Shown: positions 38,836 to 44,074 of the stretch, piece by piece
How the letters are laid out: every line of letters begins with the position of its first letter
How positions within the stretch are numbered: position 1 is the first letter of the stretch
Origin: JBCAWW01 sp039024315
GTDB lineage: Bacteria; Bacteroidota; Bacteroidia; J057
Assembly (NCBI GenBank): GCA_039024315.1
Contig: JBCCQN010000043.1
Span: forward strand, 1-44,074
Reading direction: 5' to 3'
DNA: 44,074 nt
Translations under genes and position numbers: made by a program
The notes under the pieces: model-generated
What the model saw: only the letters and a program-made list of their open reading frames with translations
The model's database searches: none
What the model was told of the DNA's origin: nothing

Positions 38836-40743
38836 ATGAACTACCTCTCGGTCGAAAACATCAGCAAAAGCTACGGAGACAAGCAACTGTTTTCCAATCT
38901 CAGCTTTGGCATCGACCAGGGGCAAAAGATCGCCTTGATCGGCGTCAATGGTTCAGGCAAATCCACCCTATTCAAAATCCTTTCGGGCCTAGAAGCCCCT
39001 GATGAAGGCAAAGTCAGCACCCGCAAAGGCATTCGCATCACCTTCCTCAATCAGGAACCAGACCTCCCTCACGACAAAACGGTCGGCGAGATTGTCTTTC
39101 AATCCGATCATCCCTCCGTCAAACTGATAGAGGAATACGAGCGACTCACCGCCGATCCCAATGTCGCGCCGGAGAAGCTCGAAAAAATCACAGCGGAAAT
39201 TGCTGCAGCTGAGGCTTGGGACTATGAGGTCAAGATCAAACAGATTTTGACTCGCTTGCAGGTGGACTTTCTCGACACGCCCGCGGGCGCGCTTTCGGGA
39301 GGGCAACGCAAACGAGTGGCCCTAGCGCAAGCGCTCATCATGGAACCTGATCTGCTGATCATGGATGAGCCTACCAACCACTTGGACCTAGAAAGTATCG
39401 AATGGCTGGAGAAGTTTTTGGCGAGTGCGAAGCAATCTTTGCTGGTCGTAACCCACGATCGCTACTTTTTGGATGCCATTACGGATGAAATCCTGGAGCT
39501 AGATGGCGGCAATATTTACTCCTACAAAGGAGATTATGCCTATTTCCTCGCCCAAAAGGCCGAAAGAGAGCAACTCGCCGAGGTCAATCGCGAACGCGCT
39601 ACCAGCTTATACAAAAAGGAATTGGTTTGGCTCAGTCGTTCGCCGAAGGCGAGAACCACCAAATCCAAATCCCGCATCGACGCGGCCCACGATCTCAAAG
39701 AAAAAACCCTTCGCAAAGGCGACGATCGAGAGATGAAACTCATGGTCAAAGGCCGTCGCATCGGTGGCAAGACCCTTGAGATCAAAAATCTCCGCAAGTC
39801 CTACGGCGAACTCAATATCCTCGACAATTTTACCTACACCTTCAATCGCTACGATAGAGTAGGAGTAGTCGGGCCCAATGGAGTAGGCAAGACGACTTTG
39901 TTGCGCTTACTGGTAGGCGAGGAAGAAGCTGACTCAGGTAAGATCCGCTGGGGGGAGACCATTGTCTCCGGCTATTATAAACAGGATGGCTGGACCTTTA
40001 AAGACAACGCCCGCGTTATCGAAGTTATCACTGAAGCAGCTGAAACGGTCGAACTCTCTAAGAGTCAGACGCTTTCGGCTTCCCAGTTGTTAGAGCACTT
40101 CCTCTTTCCGCGGCATATGCACTTCAACTTGGTCTCTACACTCAGTGGGGGAGAAAAACGCCGGCTCCACTTGCTGCGCATCCTGATGACCAATCCCAAT
40201 TTTTTGATCTTGGATGAGCCGACCAATGATCTCGACCTCATCACCCTGCGCAAGTTGGAGGAATTTTTGGCGGAGCAATACACGGGCTGCCTAGTGGTGG
40301 TAACGCACGACCGCTACTTTATGGATCGCTTGGTGGATCACCTGTTTGTCTTTGAAGGCGAGGGGCAATTACGCGACTTTCCCGGCAGTTATTCGCAGTT
40401 CCGCAAAGCGGTAGAAAAAGAAGAAAAGGCCGCAGCTGAATCCAAGGCAAAAGCTCCTAAAGAAAAGAAGGATAATCGCCCACAAAAAGCTACGGAAAAC
40501 ACCCAAGCAGAGACTGGTAAAAAGCGAAAGTTTAGCTACAAAGAGAAGCGCGAGTTTGAGAGCATCGAAACCGAAATCGAACAATTGGAAGCGCGCAAGG
40601 CCGAGCTAGATGAGCTGATTGCTTCCGGTGAAACCGACTATGAAAAACTGACCGCTTGGACCCAAGAATTGGAGCAAGTCAATCTCGATCTCGACACCAA
40701 ATCAGATCGCTGGCTAGAGTTGATGGAGATACTCGAAGGCTAA
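38836..40743 (+). CDS. ABC-F family ribosome-associated ATPase (Uup-like)
   Basis: A 635-residue cytoplasmic protein with two ABC ATPase domains and no membrane segments. Domain 1: Walker A GVNGSGKST (36-44), signature LSGGQRKRVALAQAL (about 153-167), Walker B LLIMDEPTNHLDLESIEWLE. Domain 2: GPNGVGKTT (about 348-356), LSGGEKRRLHLLRI, FLILDEPTNDLDLITLRKLE. The inter-domain arm (about 243-300, with WLSRSPKARTTKSKSRIDAAHDL) is the P-site tRNA-interaction motif. The C-terminal part (about 535-635) is charged and forms a coiled coil (EFESIETEIEQLEARKAELDEL), as in Uup. It acts on the ribosome, possibly on stalled or collided ribosomes; exact role by family only. The hairpin at 38775-38814 lies in its leader. 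Confidence 0.92.
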   Translation: MNYLSVENISKSYGDKQLFSNLSFGIDQGQKIALIGVNGSGKSTLFKILSGLEAPDEGKVSTRKGIRITFLNQEPDLPHDKTVGEIVFQSDHPSVKLIEEYERLTADPNVAPEKLEKITAEIAAAEAWDYEVKIKQILTRLQVDFLDTPAGALSGGQRKRVALAQALIMEPDLLIMDEPTNHLDLESIEWLEKFLASAKQSLLVVTHDRYFLDAITDEILELDGGNIYSYKGDYAYFLAQKAEREQLAEVNRERATSLYKKELVWLSRSPKARTTKSKSRIDAAHDLKEKTLRKGDDREMKLMVKGRRIGGKTLEIKNLRKSYGELNILDNFTYTFNRYDRVGVVGPNGVGKTTLLRLLVGEEEADSGKIRWGETIVSGYYKQDGWTFKDNARVIEVITEAAETVELSKSQTLSASQLLEHFLFPRHMHFNLVSTLSGGEKRRLHLLRILMTNPNFLILDEPTNDLDLITLRKLEEFLAEQYTGCLVVVTHDRYFMDRLVDHLFVFEGEGQLRDFPGSYSQFRKAVEKEEKAAAESKAKAPKEKKDNRPQKATENTQAETGKKRKFSYKEKREFESIETEIEQLEARKAELDELIASGETDYEKLTAWTQELEQVNLDLDTKSDRWLELMEILEG

Positions 40744-40820
40744 TTCAAGTGCTCATCTCAAAAAAAATTTAATTTATTTTTTTGCTTACCCAACCTTTTG
40801 GAGGTCGCCAAGCGTGACAA

Positions 40821-40840
40821 TGGAAATTGCTCGATTTCCA
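40821..40840. repeat. Small perfect inverted repeat
   Basis: TGGAAAT (40821-40827) and ATTTCCA (40834-40840) around six bases, 78 bases after the ABC-F stop. It could be a weak terminator; nothing else is seen in this stretch. Confidence 0.35.
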
Positions 40841-40933
40841 GTGCAGACTGTTCTCCCTACCTGATATTTTCCAGCACCTAAAACATTCATTTTGAGACAT
40901 TTATAGCGGTAGGGTGATCGCAGCCATTGGAAT

Positions 40934-40971
40934 CTTTACAGTACACACACTACAAGAGATTTACTGTAAAG
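40934..40971 (+). promoter_or_regulatory. Perfect 10-bp inverted repeat before the adhesin gene
   Basis: CTTTACAGTA (40934-40943) and TACTGTAAAG (40962-40971) are exact complements with an 18-base spacer, ending 8 bases before the ATG. It could be an operator for a dimeric regulator or a leader hairpin controlling translation. Confidence 0.5.
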
Positions 40972-40979
40972 CATTCCCC

Positions 40980-43900
40980 ATGTATCCTCTGGCTTCAAAG
41001 CGCAAACCTCCGTTTTCCTCAATTTCAAAGTCCCGATTGGGACAGACTTTAGCCCTTGCTTTGATTCTCTTTTTCATGCTCAATTCTGCCACGGCTCAGC
41101 TCGTGGTGAGTACCGGCTTTACTGGTCAGCAATTGGCGGACACACTTTCTGGCAGAGGGGTAGTCATCGACAATGTTGTGCTTAATTGTGCCGGAGGAGC
41201 TTCTGGGGTTTTTGATGGGGCCAATACCAATATCGGAATTGACAAGGGCGTCATGCTGACCACTGGTAATGTCAATAATGCCGTCGGACCCAATACTTCT
41301 ATCAATGATTTCGGGACGCAAAATAGTGGGACCAATGACCCGATTCTAGATTTTCTTTCGGGCGGACCGACCGACGATGCTTGTGCGCTAGAATTTGACA
41401 TTACCGCTGATTGCGACATCATCCAGATTGCCTACGTCTTTGCCTCCGAGGAGTATCCCCAATTCGTCAACGCCAACTTCAATGACATCTTTGGCTTTTT
41501 CGTGAGTGGTCCTGGTTTACCGCCGGGCGGAACGAATATCGCCTTGATTCCGGGCACCACAACACCGGTTTCCATTGACAATGTCAATGCCAACACCAAT
41601 AACGCCTATTACGTTAACAATCCTCCGGCAGCTGGCTCAACTATCCGCTACAATGGATTTACGACCCCTTTGTTAGCTTTGATACAAGTTGAGCCTTGTC
41701 AAACTTACCGTATCAAACTGATCATTGCCGACGGAGGAGATGACACTTACGATTCTGGCGTTTTTCTTGATTTAGGAGGCATTCGTTGTTTCCAAAATCG
41801 GACGGCCGCTTACGCCACTTACGATGTAGCTGGGACAGATTATGCTGTAGAAGGCTGTAATGAATTAGATCTGGCTATCGTCCGGACGGGAGATAGTACC
41901 CAAGCCAAAACCGTGGACTTTTTGCTATCGGGTACGGCCACTAATGGTACGGACTTTCTAAGCATTCCCGGCAACCTTACTTTCGCCGCTTTAGAGGATT
42001 CAATTACCCTTAGCTTGAGCATTCCCGACGATGGCATCGTCGAAGGGGTAGAGTTTTTCGAACTCATCATTCGCGATAGTATTTGTAATACCGTAACCCG
42101 CGACACCTTGGTAGTTCGCATCTACGATCCAGCCGATGTCATTCCCGGCCCCGATACCAGCATTTGCGTCAATGCGAGCTTAGCCTTCCCCGCCCAATAC
42201 AGCGATAGTAGCGGGACCATTTCTTGGACGCCTACCGCCAATCTGGACGACCCAACTGCCCTTAGCCCTGTTTTCACGCCTCCCGCTCCCGGAACCTATC
42301 AATTTATCGTGCAGCTCACGGACTCCATTGGCTGTACCGATGAAGATACCCTAGTGGTGACGGTTACCCCTTTCAACCTCAATCAGATCACCCAAGATGT
42401 AGCTTGTCATGGTGATTCGACGGGCAGCCTAACCGCTATCGTGGGAGGCAGCTTTCCGTATCGCTTTATCTGGAAAGACAATAATCAGACGGTCTTACTC
42501 GATAGTAGTCAAGTTTCGGGCACCCAAGTCCTCAACAATCTTCCAGCCGGTAACTATACGGTTGTGATCACCGATGCCCAAGGCTGTACGGATTCGATTA
42601 CTTATGTGCTCAATCAGCCTGCAGCCCCCCTTAATGCTACGCTTGCGGCCCAAACTAATGTCGATTGTAATGGGGCAAGTACTGGATCGGCGACCCTTGC
42701 GGCAACGGGAGGAACCGCTCCTTATCAGTATTCCTCTGATGGAGTCAATTTTGGTAATAGTCCGATTCTCGGAACGCTCAGTGCGGGAAGCTACAATCTC
42801 GTCGTTCGCGACGCGAACAACTGCCTATTTACCGTAAACGCTTCCATCACCGAACCACCAGCTCTTGTACCAGCGATTCTCAGTCAAATCAATGTCGACT
42901 GTAATGGCAACAATACGGGCAGCGTCAATATGGATGCCTCCGGCGGAACGCCACCTTATCAATATGCTATCGATGGGGTCAATTTCAGTCCTAACCGTAA
43001 CTTCAACAACCTCACTGCCGGCAACTACACTATCACCGTCAGAGATGCCAACAACTGCCTCCAAACCCAAGCAATTAGCATCACTCAACCCCCAGTCTTA
43101 AGTCTCAATCTCGCCAATCAGACCAATGTCGATTGCAATGGCAATAACACGGGAGCCGTATCGCTCAATGGCGCAGGCGGCACCGCTCCATACCAATACT
43201 CCATCGATGGCCTCAACTTTCAGGCCGGCAATCAATTTAATAATCTCGCCGCGGGCGCTTATACCTTCACGGTTAGAGATGATAGTAGCTGCCTTGCGAC
43301 CCTAAATGTCACAATCACAGAGCCCAATCCGCTCGGAGCAATAATTGGCAACCAAGTCAATGTCGATTGTAACGGCAATAGCACGGGCTCGGTCAGTATT
43401 AGCCCCAATGGCGGCACCGCGCCTTATCAGTATTCGATCGATGGCACGAACTTCCAAAACAATAATCAGTTTGCAGGCTTGGCCGTCGGCACTTATACCA
43501 TAACTGTTAGAGATGCCAATAACTGCCTCTTTAGTCTCAATGCAACCATCACAGAGCCTGCCGTTCTATCGGCGACCTTGGTCAATCAAATTGATGTGGA
43601 CTGTTTTGGGGCTAGTACCGGCTCCGCCGAACTCTCAGCCACAGGCGGCACAGCGCCTTATCAATATTCCTCTGATGGGGTCAACTTTGGCAATAGTCCG
43701 ATTCTCGGAACGCTCAGCGCTGGGACTTATACGCTCGTCCTTCGCGACGCAAACAACTGCCTCTTTAGCCTCAATGTAACCATCAACGAACCACCGATCT
43801 TAACGAAGAGCATCCTAAGTCAAAACAATGTCGATTGTAATGGCAATAGCACGGGCTCGGTCAATATCGGTGCCGCTGGCGGCACGCCGCCCTACCAATA

Positions 43901-44074
43901 CGCCATCAATGGCGGCGCTTTTGGTCCCAACCCAACCTTCACCAATCTCGCCGCAGGAAGCTATACTGTGAGCGTTCGCGACGCGAACAACTGCTTACAA
44001 ACCCAAGCAGTAACGGTTACGGAACCCCCTGTCCTCAATCTCAATCTAACAAATCAGAGCAATGTTGATTGTGA
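40980..44074 (+). CDS. Giant SprB-repeat surface adhesin with choice-of-anchor L domain (5' part)
   Basis: The frame is open from ATG 40980 to the window end (more than 1031 residues, no stop). A basic n-region and hydrophobic core (LGQTLALALILFFMLNSATAQ, 20-40) form the signal. Then comes a choice-of-anchor L domain (about 43-280: LNCAGGASGVFDGANTNIGI, ASEEYPQFVNANFNDIFGFF), a Calx-beta-like domain (about 285-380, TATNGTDFLSIPGNLTF, EGVEFFELIIRD), and a PKD/Ig-like domain (about 385-465). From about residue 473 come SprB repeats. Each has VDCNGxxTGS, GGTxPYQYxxDG, LxAGxYTxxVRDANNCL. Such proteins are exported by T9SS and serve in surface adhesion and, in Flavobacterium johnsoniae, gliding. 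From 42657 on, repeats are exactly 234 bases (78 residues) and show a four-unit higher-order pattern. Confidence 0.9.
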   Translation, partial: MYPLASKRKPPFSSISKSRLGQTLALALILFFMLNSATAQLVVSTGFTGQQLADTLSGRGVVIDNVVLNCAGGASGVFDGANTNIGIDKGVMLTTGNVNNAVGPNTSINDFGTQNSGTNDPILDFLSGGPTDDACALEFDITADCDIIQIAYVFASEEYPQFVNANFNDIFGFFVSGPGLPPGGTNIALIPGTTTPVSIDNVNANTNNAYYVNNPPAAGSTIRYNGFTTPLLALIQVEPCQTYRIKLIIADGGDDTYDSGVFLDLGGIRCFQNRTAAYATYDVAGTDYAVEGCNELDLAIVRTGDSTQAKTVDFLLSGTATNGTDFLSIPGNLTFAALEDSITLSLSIPDDGIVEGVEFFELIIRDSICNTVTRDTLVVRIYDPADVIPGPDTSICVNASLAFPAQYSDSSGTISWTPTANLDDPTALSPVFTPPAPGTYQFIVQLTDSIGCTDEDTLVVTVTPFNLNQITQDVACHGDSTGSLTAIVGGSFPYRFIWKDNNQTVLLDSSQVSGTQVLNNLPAGNYTVVITDAQGCTDSITYVLNQPAAPLNATLAAQTNVDCNGASTGSATLAATGGTAPYQYSSDGVNFGNSPILGTLSAGSYNLVVRDANNCLFTVNASITEPPALVPAILSQINVDCNGNNTGSVNMDASGGTPPYQYAIDGVNFSPNRNFNNLTAGNYTITVRDANNCLQTQAISITQPPVLSLNLANQTNVDCNGNNTGAVSLNGAGGTAPYQYSIDGLNFQAGNQFNNLAAGAYTFTVRDDSSCLATLNVTITEPNPLGAIIGNQVNVDCNGNSTGSVSISPNGGTAPYQYSIDGTNFQNNNQFAGLAVGTYTITVRDANNCLFSLNATITEPAVLSATLVNQIDVDCFGASTGSAELSATGGTAPYQYSSDGVNFGNSPILGTLSAGTYTLVLRDANNCLFSLNVTINEPPILTKSILSQNNVDCNGNSTGSVNIGAAGGTPPYQYAINGGAFGPNPTFTNLAAGSYTVSVRDANNCLQTQAVTVTEPPVLNLNLTNQSNVDC
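42396..44074 (+). repeat. Tandem 234-bp coding repeats (SprB units)
   Basis: The VDCNG anchor recurs at 42396, 42657, 42891, 43125, 43359, 43593, 43827 and 44061. The first interval is 261 bases and every later one exactly 234. Units at 42657 and 43593, and at 42891 and 43827, are closest to each other, giving a 936-base higher-order period. Confidence 0.9.

Noticed and set aside
42396..44074. CRISPR array or satellite DNA
   Set aside because: The 234-base repeats are in frame, encode the SprB motif and vary mostly conservatively, so they are protein repeats.

Overview
The window looks like a chromosomal piece of a Bacteroidota genome, most probably from the Saprospiria/Lewinella-Saprospira side. 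The evidence is a SusC/SusD pair with FecI/FecR regulators, a type IX secretion (T9SS) sorting domain, a SprB-repeat/choice-of-anchor L adhesin, DUF5117-type and DUF5694-like proteins, Bacteroidota-style TAnnTTTG promoter elements, and many dispersed intergenic repeats. The genus is an inference from general knowledge, not from a database match.

Layout. 1-4 kb: the end of an unrecognised gene, two polytopic polyprenyl-phosphate-sugar glycosyltransferases, and a DUF5694-like secreted protein on the opposite strand. 4-7.5 kb: a minus-strand block of small unrecognised proteins. It contains a SigZ-type ECF sigma factor preceded by a 37-residue peptide with 14 cysteines, too short for ordinary gene calling. 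7.5-12.6 kb: a large inverted repeat, a zinc metalloprotease, a T9SS cargo protein and a NeuD/PglD-like acyltransferase. 12.7-14.6 kb: dxs. 14.75-20 kb: a probable copper-handling locus, made of a small CNGxC protein, an outer-membrane protein with a CDACGC motif, and two tandem MbnP/MbnH (di-heme peroxidase) pairs. 20.3-24.4 kb: an alginate-lyase-family lipoprotein and sucA. 24.9-30.3 kb: methylmalonyl-CoA epimerase, a long SLBB export protein, a Wzz-like protein and ddl. 30.5-37.4 kb: ECF sigma, FecR, SusC with an STN domain, and SusD. 37.8-40.7 kb: purC and an ABC-F ATPase. 41-44 kb: the 5' part of a large surface adhesin with exact 78-residue SprB repeats, running off the end.

Working together. 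In the copper locus the genes from 15405 to 20018 are separated by 1-34 bases and form one operon. The lipoprotein substrates (MbnP) alternate with their likely di-heme modifying enzymes (MbnH). The FecI-FecR-SusC(STN)-SusD set is a classical trans-envelope signalling uptake system, here without neighbouring glycoside hydrolases. The SLBB and Wzz proteins form a polysaccharide-export pair.

The two most distinctive things are (1) the Cys-rich peptide/SigZ unit, with a perfect 9-bp inverted repeat just upstream of each of the two start codons. (2) is a family of about 15 short repeats with core CGTTCYGCGNAGCRG. They fold into a GNA-triloop mini-hairpin, show paired compensatory changes, occur alone or as head-to-head inverted doublets, and in one case lie inside a coding region.
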